Source of the DNA: a virus
DNA: 22,626 nt
Strand: one strand, 5' to 3'
Virus record (IMG/VR): IMGVR_UViG_3300015360_000213
Span: 1 to 22,626 of that record
The notes below the pieces were generated by a model, which ran no database searches, was not told where the DNA came from, and saw only the letters and a list, made by a program, of their open reading frames with translations. The position numbers were made by a program, and so were the translations under genes. How positions within the stretch are numbered: position 1 is the stretch's first letter; each line of letters starts with the position of its first letter. Of this stretch, positions 14,725-22,403 are shown piece after piece.

Positions 14725-15272
14725 ATCTATCGCCAATTGACTCGAAAGAAACTTGGAAGGCTGTCGTTGGATACGAACGCTTATATGAAGTCAGTGATCT
14801 GGGGAATGTTGTTCGCATAAAGAGGAACGACAACCGACAGCTTACTCCCCGAGACAACGTAGGGTACTACGCAGTCGCTCTTTGCAAAGACGGCAAAGGA
14901 AAAAGCTTTCTTATCCACAGATTAGTAGCTTTAGCGTTTCTCCCTATGCCAGATCAACAAATGGTCGTGAATCACAAAAACGGCATAAAGACCGACAACC
15001 GTCTCTGTAATCTTGAGTGGACGACTCAAAAAGCCAATATTCGACACGCGATTGAAACGCTTGGAAGAGTGTTTGGCACAAACCGACCACGTGCTGAACA
15101 AATGTCTCGTGGCGAAAGCAGTGGTCGTAACAAGCTAACCGAAACCCAGATAGTTCAAATTCGGGAAATGGCAGCTAACGGCTACTCACAGCGAAATATA
15201 GCCAAAACTTTCACAGTAACTCAGGCATGTATCTACGACATCCTCAATCGTCACACATGGAGGCATGTATGA
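14721..15272 (+). CDS. NUMOD4-HNH homing-type endonuclease with C-terminal HTH
   Basis: 183 residues. The N-terminus (ETWKAVVGYERLYEVSDLGNV) is a NUMOD4 motif. An HNH_3 nuclease follows: IHRLVALAFLP (H66), VVNHKNGIKTDNR (H85), NLEWTT (N97). The C-terminal part (about 139-180, LTETQIVQIREM, then YSQRNIAKTFTVTQACIYDIL) is an HTH DNA-binding module. This architecture is typical of free-standing phage homing endonucleases that nick or cut cognate DNA and spread by gene conversion. Unlike many homing genes it is tightly built into the operon, with ATGA overlaps at both ends. Confidence 0.85.
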   Translation: MNLSPIDSKETWKAVVGYERLYEVSDLGNVVRIKRNDNRQLTPRDNVGYYAVALCKDGKGKSFLIHRLVALAFLPMPDQQMVVNHKNGIKTDNRLCNLEWTTQKANIRHAIETLGRVFGTNRPRAEQMSRGESSGRNKLTETQIVQIREMAANGYSQRNIAKTFTVTQACIYDILNRHTWRHV

Positions 15273-15451
15273 ATATTTGCCACGCTATTTTGAAAAAGTT
15301 CGCGCAATCCTTCGCATGGGTCATTGTCGCGCTCCTGTTAGGAGTGTGGCTCATGGTCGAACGGTTGCGTCGTAATCGTAATCGCTACCGTGCGAAACGG
15401 GCAGTGGAAGAGCAGGTTCGTCAGCTCTTGAAAGAGACACGCAATGGCTAA
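15269..15451 (+). CDS. Small single-pass membrane protein
   Basis: 60 residues from the ATG at 15269, which overlaps the HNH stop as ATGA and has GGAGG 5 bases upstream. One transmembrane helix (about residues 12-30, FAQSFAWVIVALLLGVWLM) is followed by a strongly basic cytoplasmic tail (ERLRRNRNRYRAKRAVEEQ) forming an amphipathic helix. Function unknown. The longer open frame beginning at 15227 lies inside the HNH gene and lacks a ribosome-binding site. Confidence 0.6.
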   Translation: MNICHAILKKFAQSFAWVIVALLLGVWLMVERLRRNRNRYRAKRAVEEQVRQLLKETRNG

Positions 15452-15737
15452 AGCACGAGACCCATACACGCTGCGCCCTGTTGCAGGGTATCTGCAAGAC
15501 GGCGCAGAGACGACCCAAGACTATGTTGAGGAAGGGATTGCAAAGATTACATCGTCATTGGCTGACGACGGGATTATTGATCCCTCCGAAGCTGGTCAAA
15601 TTCTCTCGATATTTTTGAGGGCTAACAAAAGCAACAACACGGTCTTATCCGTTGCAACGCTCTTACACAACGGCGGTCTAGACCTCGCTCTCGCAGAAGT
15701 AGATCGGCAGCAAGCGCGTCGTCGAGGGGGACTATGA
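15444..15737 (+). CDS. Small early protein of unknown function
   Basis: 97 residues, overlapping the membrane-protein gene by 8 bases and the next gene by 4. The sequence is largely helical and soluble, with a DDGIIDPSEAGQILSIFLRANK segment resembling an EF-hand-like or acidic loop-helix, and a basic C-terminus (RQQARRRGGL). No family is recognised. The tight overlaps on both sides and normal codon use make it a real gene. Confidence 0.6.
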   Translation: MAKARDPYTLRPVAGYLQDGAETTQDYVEEGIAKITSSLADDGIIDPSEAGQILSIFLRANKSNNTVLSVATLLHNGGLDLALAEVDRQQARRRGGL

Positions 15738-15940
15738 CGAGCGACGAGCTAGACCAATTGTTTCCTGACCGTCAGCAGATCGCTGACCGCTTGGGACTGC
15801 ACCCTGAGCTATGCGCGTCGTTTGCGCCGATTTGCTCACCCGGCAGCCTCACCCAACACCAACTACCTGCTCTCTTTCCGAACGCTCAGTTGTTCGGAAT
15901 GGCACTCAACAAACTATGGAGAACGACTCATGCCTATTAA
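15734..15940 (+). CDS. Small early protein of unknown function
   Basis: 68 residues starting at an ATG that overlaps the upstream stop as ATGA. An N-terminal helix pair (TSDELDQLFPDRQQIADRLGLHP) could be a small DNA- or protein-binding module; the rest is hydrophobic and Pro-rich. The last 11 bases overlap the start of the next gene. No homologue recognised. Confidence 0.5.
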   Translation: MTSDELDQLFPDRQQIADRLGLHPELCASFAPICSPGSLTQHQLPALFPNAQLFGMALNKLWRTTHAY

Positions 15941-16937
15941 CGGCTTAACGCAACACCACACGTCTGGCAGTGGCTTGGCGCGGCTCGGTGTCCTGCACAA
16001 AGGTGCAGTACGCAGCGACGCGGACAAGGCAAACAACAAGCCCGGCAAAGACCTCGACTATTTCCGTATGCAGTTCGCGCCGGAGTGGCAGCACCTACAA
16101 CCGGCTTGGGAAGCCCTATATGGCACTCAACCCAAGACCATTACCAACGCCTTCCTCATGACAGGCAATGCGGACGCGGCGCTCGATTCGTGGCTAGAGC
16201 AATGGGGCGCTTCTGGATTGATTCACCGTTGCGACGGACATACCCAGCGTGATTGGTTCAATGCCGAGAAGGGCAAAGTTGAACGCAACTCCTCCAAACC
16301 CTGCGAACAGCCCTCTTGCCAATGCAAGAAGATTGGTCGGATCAATCTGTTTCTGCCGGAGTTCGTTGCCCAGACAGGGGCGCTTGGCTATGTTGCCCTG
16401 CACACCCATTCCGTGCTGGACATTAAGCATTTGTACAGTTTGCTATCCGATCTAGAAAACCTATACGGCACGTTAATTCGTGTGCCGTTTGTCGTATCGC
16501 GCCGTCCTCAATCCGTTGAAATTCCAGAAGTGAAGCAGGGCAAGCCGACAGGCAAGCGCATGAAGATCGTGAAAAGCCTCATTCATATTCAGTCAGACCC
16601 GACCTTTACCCAACAGCAGATCGCGCCGCGCCTCATGGCGGTTGCTAACGCCTTGCCTGCCAATGTCAACCCGGCAACCGGAGAGGTTATCGCAGTGCGT
16701 CCGGCACTCCCTGCAACCACGCAATCTGCCGGTTGGTCGAGGATCGAAGCAATCGCTTGGGTAGACGCAGTTACCAAACAGTATCCCGATCTTACAAATG
16801 ACAACCTGAAAACAATGTTAGGAGTCAGGTTGTTTACCGAGTGGCAGGGAACGGCTGAACAAGCAACGCAAGCGGTTAATGCTTGGATTGAAGAAGCAGA
16901 GGCAGCCGCCGAAGAAGAGCCGGAGATTGAATACTAA
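15930..16937 (+). CDS. Gp3-like recombination directionality factor candidate
   Basis: 335 residues from the ATG at 15930 (GGAGA upstream). The sequence follows the pattern I associate with phiC31 Gp3-like directionality factors: an N-terminal GLARLGVL..G motif, a KPGKDLDYFRM segment (38-47), WEALYGTQPK (60-69), a LEQWGASGLIHRCDG box (89-103), a Cys cluster (C101, C125, C130, C132), GRINLFLPEF (136-145), GALGYVALHTHSVLDIKHL (150-168) and a conserved VPFVVSRRPQSVE strand. Such proteins bind large serine integrases and switch them to excision, and this element carries one. The C-terminal 100 residues are more variable. The family call is from memory of the pattern, so a Gp3-like protein with another role is possible. 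Confidence 0.6.
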   Translation: MPINGLTQHHTSGSGLARLGVLHKGAVRSDADKANNKPGKDLDYFRMQFAPEWQHLQPAWEALYGTQPKTITNAFLMTGNADAALDSWLEQWGASGLIHRCDGHTQRDWFNAEKGKVERNSSKPCEQPSCQCKKIGRINLFLPEFVAQTGALGYVALHTHSVLDIKHLYSLLSDLENLYGTLIRVPFVVSRRPQSVEIPEVKQGKPTGKRMKIVKSLIHIQSDPTFTQQQIAPRLMAVANALPANVNPATGEVIAVRPALPATTQSAGWSRIEAIAWVDAVTKQYPDLTNDNLKTMLGVRLFTEWQGTAEQATQAVNAWIEEAEAAAEEEPEIEY

Positions 16938-17233
16938 TGGGCATACACCGTCGCGCTGCCAAGAGGGACGCAAACGAAACGCCGATTATCGCTGCCCTCA
17001 AAGCGGCGGGGGCGACGGTGTATCAACTGTCTGCAACTGGAGTGCCAGATTTACTTGTGTGCTACTACGACAAAGAAAAGGGCGAGTACGACACGGCACT
17101 GATAGAGGTGAAGGACGGCTACAACACGCTGACCGAAGCCCAACAAGAATTTATGAAAACGTGGAAAGACGACAACGTCCACCTTGCTTACACCATTGAA
17201 GAGGCTTTGAAAGCCATAGGAGCTATCTCATGA
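16937..17233 (+). CDS. VRR-NUC-like nuclease
   Basis: 98 residues forming a minimal VRR-NUC/PD-(D/E)XK fold: an N-terminal helix with E14, GVPDLLV (D38), a strand with IEVKDG (E57, K59), then LTEAQQEFMKTWK and a C-terminal helix. In phages, stand-alone VRR-NUC proteins act on branched DNA or replication intermediates. The start overlaps the previous stop as TAATG and the stop overlaps the next start as ATGA. The catalytic set is intact. Confidence 0.8.
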   Translation: MGIHRRAAKRDANETPIIAALKAAGATVYQLSATGVPDLLVCYYDKEKGEYDTALIEVKDGYNTLTEAQQEFMKTWKDDNVHLAYTIEEALKAIGAIS

Positions 17234-17766
17234 TTCCAGATTTTGTACAGACCGCCCCCACCTTTTATACCAACACCCAAACGGGTGAGGTGATTAGCAC
17301 CGAAGAACACGACCTGCGCGAATTAGGCAAGCAGGTCAAGGAACGCGGCGCATTGCTTGAGTTGAAGAAAGCCGACCTCGCCGAGCAGCGCCTCGCCGTT
17401 GACGCGCTCATTCGCGCTCATTTTCCTAACTTGCGTCAGCAGGAGCAGGAGGTCGCCGAACTAGAAGAAGAGTTTTTGAACGACATACACACTATGCGTC
17501 AGCTTGCCCTCTTCCTACACGAAGATCAGGGCAGCAAGTCCTTCTTGAGTGGGGCGCTCACGGTTGCCCTGTATGACCGCACCACGAGCTACAACGAAGC
17601 CGAAGCGTTGGCATGGTGCGAGGAGATGCGTCCCGACCTGATTAAGCGCAGCGCCGACAAAAAGAAGCTGGAACTACTGGCAAAGACAGGCGCTATGCCA
17701 AGCGAAGTCATTGTCGTGGAGAAGGTCGCCGAGACGCGCTTCACGTTTTCTAAGCTGGAGGGCTAA
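17230..17766 (+). CDS. Coiled-coil early protein (Gam/Gp157-like architecture)
   Basis: 178 residues. After 25 residues a long charged coiled coil runs to about 95, followed by a compact segment SKSFLSGALTVALYDRTTSYN and a C-terminal globular part ending VAETRFTF. Coil-then-domain proteins in this position include phage nuclease inhibitors such as Gam and Gp157-like proteins, which protect DNA ends. I see only the architecture, not a decisive motif, so that function is a suggestion. It lies between two nucleases and a second coiled-coil gene. Confidence 0.55.
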   Translation: MIPDFVQTAPTFYTNTQTGEVISTEEHDLRELGKQVKERGALLELKKADLAEQRLAVDALIRAHFPNLRQQEQEVAELEEEFLNDIHTMRQLALFLHEDQGSKSFLSGALTVALYDRTTSYNEAEALAWCEEMRPDLIKRSADKKKLELLAKTGAMPSEVIVVEKVAETRFTFSKLEG

Positions 17767-17767
17767 C

Positions 17768-18049
17768 GTGAAAATCCCTAACAGAGATTTGCGTTACAAC
17801 GTTGCCGCTATGCAGAAAAAGCGAAACGACAATGTGGAAGACCGTACCCTGCTCCAGCAGCAGGAACAAACCATGTTGGCAACTCGTGCTGAACTCGACG
17901 CAGCTATTGCCAAGATTCAGCGTGACATCCGTATCTGCGATCACGCCATTAGCGATCTCGACAGCGACATTAAACAGGGCGTGACCAAGCTCATGCTCAA
18001 CGAATCCCACGACATGGAGCTATGGAGTCGCTATGCAACTACTGATTAG
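17768..18049 (+). CDS. Small coiled-coil protein
   Basis: 93 residues from a GTG at 17768 with GGAGG 6 bases upstream, directly after the preceding stop. An upstream in-frame ATG lies inside the previous gene and lacks such a site. Residues about 20-75 form a charged helix with heptad character (QQQEQTMLATRAELDAAIAK). The 3' end overlaps the ParB-methyltransferase gene by 17 bases. Function unknown; it may partner the coiled-coil protein before it. Confidence 0.55.
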   Translation: MKIPNRDLRYNVAAMQKKRNDNVEDRTLLQQQEQTMLATRAELDAAIAKIQRDIRICDHAISDLDSDIKQGVTKLMLNESHDMELWSRYATTD

Positions 18050-19499
18050 TCGTATTCGCACGGACGGCGGGACGCAGCCGCGTTCGCTGATAGACGAGCA
18101 GGTGGTTGCCGACTATGCCGAAGACATGGCAAAGGGCGATACCTTCCCGGCAGTTGATCTGACCTATGACGGGGAGAGCTATTGGCTGACGGACGGCTAC
18201 CACCGTATCGCGGCTGCCAAGTCGTTGGGGTTAGCAGAGTTTGCCGTCACCGTGACACAAGGCACTCAGCGCGACGCGGTGCTGTCCAGCGTAGGCGCAA
18301 ACCATGAACACGGCTTGCGTCGTACCAACACCGATAAGCGCCGTGTGGTCGAGCGTCTGTTTGCGGACAGCGAGTGGTCGGGCTTTAGCGACAGCGAGAT
18401 CGCCCGACGCTGCCGGGTGACGCAGCAATTCGTGTCGAAGCTAAGGTCACTTACAACAGTTGTAAGTGAGAATGAGCAACGCACTTACACGAATAAGCAT
18501 GGTCAGGAAACAACCATGCAGACGGGCAAGATCGGCAAGTCACGGCTCAAGAATTACCAGAAGCGCACCAGCGACAACGACGCAAGCCGTCCGATACCGA
18601 CAAAACCCTTGCTTGATCTGGACGCGCCGATTTATCTACACGACGCGATAAGCGCAGGCAAGATCGGCGTGGTCAAGGCGATTGCAGTTTGGGATGCGCT
18701 CCGTAACGTGACAGAACATGTCCGTTATGCGTGTATACAAAACGAAGTCTTGGACGCGCAGGCGGTCTTGCTGTTTGATCGCAAGAGCCACACGGAAACG
18801 GCACAAGCTGCCCTTGCCAGTGGCTACCTGCAAACAGGTGACGAAGAGGACGCGCTGCCCCTGTCCGAAGCTACAGCGTGGGACATTCAGGGGTTGCTAA
18901 GGACAGCCGAGCAGGAACACCGTCGCGCCGGCATTGATCTGAAAATTGCCGCACAACTGGCACAAATTCAGACTGCGCCCAGTGAGGTGTACAGCGTGAT
19001 CTACGCTGACCCGCCCTGGCAATATGACAATCAGGGTCACTATGGCGCGAGCGAACGCCACTACCCCACGCTGCCGACTGACAAGATCGCCTCGCTGCTA
19101 ACCGATATTGATCTGGTCGTGGCAGACAACGCCGTGCTATTCCTCTGGGCAACCAATCCTTTGCTGCTTGACGCGCTGCATGTGCTAAAGGCATGGGGCT
19201 TTAACTACAAGACCAATCTTGTATGGGATAAGCGTGTGCCGACGTTAGGGCTTGGCGTGTATGCGAAGGGTCAGCATGAGCTATTGCTGATTGCGACGCG
19301 CGGCAGCTTCCGACCCAACTTCATGTATCCCTCTGTCATTTGCGAAGAGAAGACTACGCACAGCACGAAGCCCTCGCGCCTGTACGCCATGATCGAAGCC
19401 ATGTACCCGGCACAACGGTATATGGAGTTGTTCGCCCGTCACCCCGAATCCCGCGAGAGTTGGTCATTTTGGGGCGCAGAACTGGAGCGTGCCTCATGA
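18033..19499 (+). CDS. ParB-like N-domain / HTH / MT-A70 adenine methyltransferase fusion
   Basis: 488 residues. Residues 1-90 are ParB/Srx-like: a QPRSLIDEQVVADYAEDMAKG start and a LTDGYHRIAAA box at 52-62, the ParB nucleotide-binding motif. A helix-turn-helix follows at about 118-140 (SDSEIARRCRVTQQFVSKLRSL). Residues about 320-485 are an MT-A70-type N6-adenine methyltransferase with the catalytic DPPW at 326-329, YPTLPTDKI, VLFLWATNP and ELLLIATRG. It would methylate adenine in DNA, probably at sites chosen by the HTH part. The start (GGAG, ATG 18033) lies inside the previous gene; the stop overlaps a nuclease start as ATGA. The codons right after the HTH contain a 23-bp palindrome. Confidence 0.88.
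   Translation: MQLLISRIRTDGGTQPRSLIDEQVVADYAEDMAKGDTFPAVDLTYDGESYWLTDGYHRIAAAKSLGLAEFAVTVTQGTQRDAVLSSVGANHEHGLRRTNTDKRRVVERLFADSEWSGFSDSEIARRCRVTQQFVSKLRSLTTVVSENEQRTYTNKHGQETTMQTGKIGKSRLKNYQKRTSDNDASRPIPTKPLLDLDAPIYLHDAISAGKIGVVKAIAVWDALRNVTEHVRYACIQNEVLDAQAVLLFDRKSHTETAQAALASGYLQTGDEEDALPLSEATAWDIQGLLRTAEQEHRRAGIDLKIAAQLAQIQTAPSEVYSVIYADPPWQYDNQGHYGASERHYPTLPTDKIASLLTDIDLVVADNAVLFLWATNPLLLDALHVLKAWGFNYKTNLVWDKRVPTLGLGVYAKGQHELLLIATRGSFRPNFMYPSVICEEKTTHSTKPSRLYAMIEAMYPAQRYMELFARHPESRESWSFWGAELERAS
18447..18469. repeat. 23-bp perfect palindrome inside the ParB-methyltransferase gene
   Basis: Arms TCACTTACAAC and GTTGTAAGTGA flank a single central A (18458). The same arms form the core of the 33-bp palindrome at 3515-3547 and one arm is kept at 648-666. 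Here the repeat encodes residues 139-146, just after the HTH recognition helix, so protein and DNA constraints overlap. Confidence 0.85.
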
Positions 19500-20011
19500 C
19501 ACTCTTTAGCGAGAATCTGCGCGTCATGGGGCGCGAGGGCGAAAAGCAAGCCATGTCCTTATGTATGGCACTGGGCATGAGCGTTGTGGATGTCACGGAA
19601 AATACCGCATGGCAAGCCAAAGAAGTGGACTTGCTTACGCGGCACAAGGGACAGACCTTTCATGTCGAGGTCAAAACAGATCGCTATATCTCGAAGACCA
19701 AGAACTTCAACTTTGAGTTACTGCGCCTCTATCACCTCGACAGCAATCAGCGCATGGGTTGGTCGCACTTTAGCCACGCCCAAACGTTCATGGTCTGGGA
19801 CACGATCAACACCATGTATGTGTTTATGGTCGGGGACTTGCGCCGCACCAAAGACCGCTTTATGCAGGCGACCCGTCCCAACAATAACGCCCTCCGCATG
19901 GTGGTGTCCGACGATCACTGCACCACGATTAACCTGCTCATTCCCCTTGCCGAGTTGGACTATCAGTTGTGGGTATGGGATGCAGGCAATTGGGTGAAGG
20001 GGGTGCGCTAA
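19496..20011 (+). CDS. PD-(D/E)XK nuclease coupled to the methyltransferase
   Basis: 171 residues from the ATG at 19496, which overlaps the methyltransferase stop as ATGA; GGAG lies upstream. The PD-(D/E)XK signature is complete: N-terminal helix [23 protein letters not shown] (D45), FHVEVKTD (E58, K60). The rest is alpha/beta. Small nucleases of this type include resolvases and restriction enzymes. Coupling to an adenine methyltransferase makes a restriction-modification-like pair possible, but a role in DNA repair or host DNA degradation fits as well. The longer frame starting at 19340 lies in the methyltransferase gene. Confidence 0.7.
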   Translation: MTLFSENLRVMGREGEKQAMSLCMALGMSVVDVTENTAWQAKEVDLLTRHKGQTFHVEVKTDRYISKTKNFNFELLRLYHLDSNQRMGWSHFSHAQTFMVWDTINTMYVFMVGDLRRTKDRFMQATRPNNNALRMVVSDDHCTTINLLIPLAELDYQLWVWDAGNWVKGVR

Positions 20012-20607
20012 TGTCCATTAAAGCCATTACATGGGTCTGGGAACACAGCCCTTACAAGGGAACGCAATTGCTTATTCACCTTTCATTGGCGGACATTGCC
20101 GACGAGGAAGGACAAACCGTCGTCAATTACGAATGGCTTGCAGATCGTGCAAGGTGCAGTGAATTGGAAGTTGTTTACACCCTGCACCTGATGCGTGACA
20201 ACAAGGACATTGCAATCTCGGAAAAAGCTGTGACGTTGACAAGCTATCTGGAGAGTAATCCACTCCAGCCGATTGCAAACCGCAAGAAAAAGTACAAGTC
20301 AGTTATCCACAAGGCACCGACTATCGCCGCTCGTGATAACGGTTGGCAGTGCTTCTACTGCCACGTCGCACTCATTCCTTATGGGATTGCTCCTGACGAT
20401 CCGGCATACCCACGCGATAGATACTCGCCGTGTGAAGTTGACCATCGTTTCCCCAAAAGCAGAGGTGGCAGCGACCATTTAGACAATTTGGTTTTAGCTT
20501 GCAACACCTGCAACGCTCGTAAAGGGGCAAAGTCCGATACGGAGTTTCTCTTGTGGTTAAGTGAGCGCGGCGAACTGGCAGTCATGGAAAGGATTCGCTA
20601 TGAGTGA
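20011..20607 (+). CDS. HTH (winged-helix) - HNH endonuclease fusion
   Basis: 198 residues from the ATG at 20011, overlapping the previous stop as TAATG with AAGGGGG upstream. Residues 1-80 resemble the winged-helix domain of phage replication proteins ([41 protein letters not shown]). Residues 110-175 are an HNH nuclease with a zinc knuckle: CFYC (114-117), [15 protein letters not shown] (H145), [17 protein letters not shown] (C164, C167). The N-domain resembles that encoded by the next gene in type, suggesting an HNH nuclease that gained a replication-type DNA-binding domain. It could nick at or near the origin; homing is an alternative. Confidence 0.75.
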   Translation: MSIKAITWVWEHSPYKGTQLLIHLSLADIADEEGQTVVNYEWLADRARCSELEVVYTLHLMRDNKDIAISEKAVTLTSYLESNPLQPIANRKKKYKSVIHKAPTIAARDNGWQCFYCHVALIPYGIAPDDPAYPRDRYSPCEVDHRFPKSRGGSDHLDNLVLACNTCNARKGAKSDTEFLLWLSERGELAVMERIRYE

Positions 20608-21478
20608 ACGTATCCGCCGCGCTACTCACGGCAAGCAGAATCCCTACTTCCTGTTCTCACGGGATACTGCCCAAGATCGTACCCTTTCGTTTGAAGCGCG
20701 AGGCATGTTGGCATACCTTCTCAGCAAGCCTGACGACTGGGCGGCTGACGTGCGAGATTTACAGCAGGAATGCGGACGCGATAAGGTTTACAAAGTCCTG
20801 CGCGAACTTGTTGAACACGGCTATATCACTGATCGGGTGCGTACTCGTAGCAAGGAAGGAACATGGCAATACAGCGATTACATAGTACATGAAACTCCCT
20901 GCGAATCCACGCCGCTTCCTGAAAAACCGTATACGGACGCACCGTATACGGAAAACAAGGAAATAAAAGCACTTAATACAGAGGGACAAACTTCAGATTA
21001 CAAAATAAAGATTGTGTCTGCGTCTGACGACGCGCCACCGTCTTTTGAAAAATCTGTGAGACCTCGCTCTGAAAAGCAACAAGCGCGTGACGCTCAATGG
21101 GAAGCCCTTAAAGCTGCCATGAAGTGGGAGACCGTCGCCAAGACTGACGAAAAGCGGTTCGGGCAGGTTGTCACTGGATTGTCCGTGCTCACCCCGGCAC
21201 AGATCGAGCGGTACGTCGAGTGGGTACGCGGACTTGCTGCCTCACAGCGTTGGACGTTTAGCCTCAATGCGCTCATGGGTACAGGGCGTGTGTCGCAATT
21301 CCTGAGCCAGCTTCCCAAAGCAGTTCCGTCCGCACCCCCTCAATCTACAACCGACTGGGATAGCAGGGGCTTGGATAAGTGGGGCGATCCCAAAAGCCCT
21401 TACTACGACCTGCCTACATGGTCACGCGAAAAGAAAAAGCTAAAAGAGCAGGAGGCAAGCCGTGTCCAGTCCGCTTAA
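20600..21478 (+). CDS. HTH replication initiator
   Basis: 292 residues from the ATG at 20600 (GGAAAGG upstream; overlaps the previous gene by 8 bases). The N-terminal domain (about 15-95: [28 protein letters not shown], then [15 protein letters not shown]) is the winged helix-turn-helix of phage replication initiators. A low-complexity linker (about 105-165) contains a repeated PYT(D/E) motif encoded by two palindromic iterons. The C-terminal part (about 175-240) resembles DnaD-like or loader-binding domains. It lies directly upstream of a DnaC-type loader, the lambda O-P arrangement, so it probably binds the origin in its own gene and recruits the loader. Confidence 0.75.
   Translation: MSERIRRATHGKQNPYFLFSRDTAQDRTLSFEARGMLAYLLSKPDDWAADVRDLQQECGRDKVYKVLRELVEHGYITDRVRTRSKEGTWQYSDYIVHETPCESTPLPEKPYTDAPYTENKEIKALNTEGQTSDYKIKIVSASDDAPPSFEKSVRPRSEKQQARDAQWEALKAAMKWETVAKTDEKRFGQVVTGLSVLTPAQIERYVEWVRGLAASQRWTFSLNALMGTGRVSQFLSQLPKAVPSAPPQSTTDWDSRGLDKWGDPKSPYYDLPTWSREKKKLKEQEASRVQSA
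20927..21016. other. Candidate replication origin: two iterons plus AT-rich stretch
   Basis: Two copies of the perfect palindrome CCGTATACGG lie at 20927-20936 and 20942-20951, 15 bp apart, with extended flanks in common (A before, A after). They are followed by an AT-rich run to about 21016. The location in the linker region of the initiator gene mirrors the lambda origin inside gene O. Confidence 0.55.
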
Positions 21479-22397
21479 GAAGTTGGTCAACAACGACGAA
21501 ACCGCCGCGTTCATTCGCAAAATTCAGGCGAGCTTCGACGCGCAAAACGCCAAGCGTCCTATGCTGGTCACGTTTGAAGAGCCAGCACCGATATGTCCGG
21601 TCTGCTCCAACATGGGCGTGGTATCGCACCGCGCACCGCTTGGGCATAGGGACTTCGGCAAGTTGTTCCCATGCCCTCATGAGAATTGTCCGACACGTTA
21701 TGACTGGCAGAAACGCCGAGCGTACAAGCTCATGAATGAGACCGAGATACCCGCCGCGTATGTGGATTTGAACCTCGAAGCCTTCTTGGACATGAACCCG
21801 TCCGTGCTGAAGGGCAAGTACCTGGCGTGGGGATTGTGCGCGGCAATGGTCTTTTATCACGGTGCGACGGAAGGTTTCACGCTGCGCCATGCGGCAGAAC
21901 TCACGGGCAAACTCAATCCAGAGAAATATAACGACACCCTGCCGCGTCGCTCGTTGGTTTTGTCTGGCACGTATGGACTGGGCAAGACAACGCTCGCTTG
22001 CGGCACGGTAAAGGCATTGGCAGCCGCGAATATCCCCGTGTTGTACATACGGCTCGACGATCTGTTTACCGACATTCAGCACCGTTATGGCGAGATTGGC
22101 AGCGACGAAGACCGCGCCGAGCAGCGCCTACGCCGTGTGTCTCTCATGCCCGTGTTGGTGCTGGACGAGTGCAATGTCTCGACCATAAGCGACGACAAGC
22201 AGCGCATTTTTGAGAGCATTGTCCGTTACCGCGCCGGCAACCGACTGCCCACGCTGTACACAACCAACTTAACCCATGAAGAGTTTCGGCGCACATGGGG
22301 GCAGCGCATTGCTGATCCCTTATTTGCCGACGCGCACTATATCGAGCTACAGGGCGAACGCCTCCGCGCGAACGCCAATGTTGCACAGGAGTGGTAA
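21462..22397 (+). CDS. DnaC/IstB-like helicase loader ATPase
   Basis: 311 residues from a GTG at 21462, supported by GGAGG 7 bases upstream; the first 17 bases overlap the initiator gene. The N-terminus carries a zinc-binding set (C45, C48, C71, C76). The AAA+ core has Walker A SGTYGLGKTT (168-177), Walker B VLVLDE (231-236) and a sensor region LYTTNLTHEEF (265-275). DnaC-type loaders place the replicative helicase on the opened origin. No helicase, primase or polymerase is in the window, so it would use a host helicase or one encoded beyond the break. The IS copy begins 6 bases after its stop. Confidence 0.88.
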   Translation: MSSPLKKLVNNDETAAFIRKIQASFDAQNAKRPMLVTFEEPAPICPVCSNMGVVSHRAPLGHRDFGKLFPCPHENCPTRYDWQKRRAYKLMNETEIPAAYVDLNLEAFLDMNPSVLKGKYLAWGLCAAMVFYHGATEGFTLRHAAELTGKLNPEKYNDTLPRRSLVLSGTYGLGKTTLACGTVKALAAANIPVLYIRLDDLFTDIQHRYGEIGSDEDRAEQRLRRVSLMPVLVLDECNVSTISDDKQRIFESIVRYRAGNRLPTLYTTNLTHEEFRRTWGQRIADPLFADAHYIELQGERLRANANVAQEW

Positions 22398-22403
22398 ATG
22401 ACA

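Noticed and set aside
21414-22082. 222-codon minus-strand ORF
   Set aside because: Antisense to the helicase loader, whose Walker motifs are intact on the plus strand.
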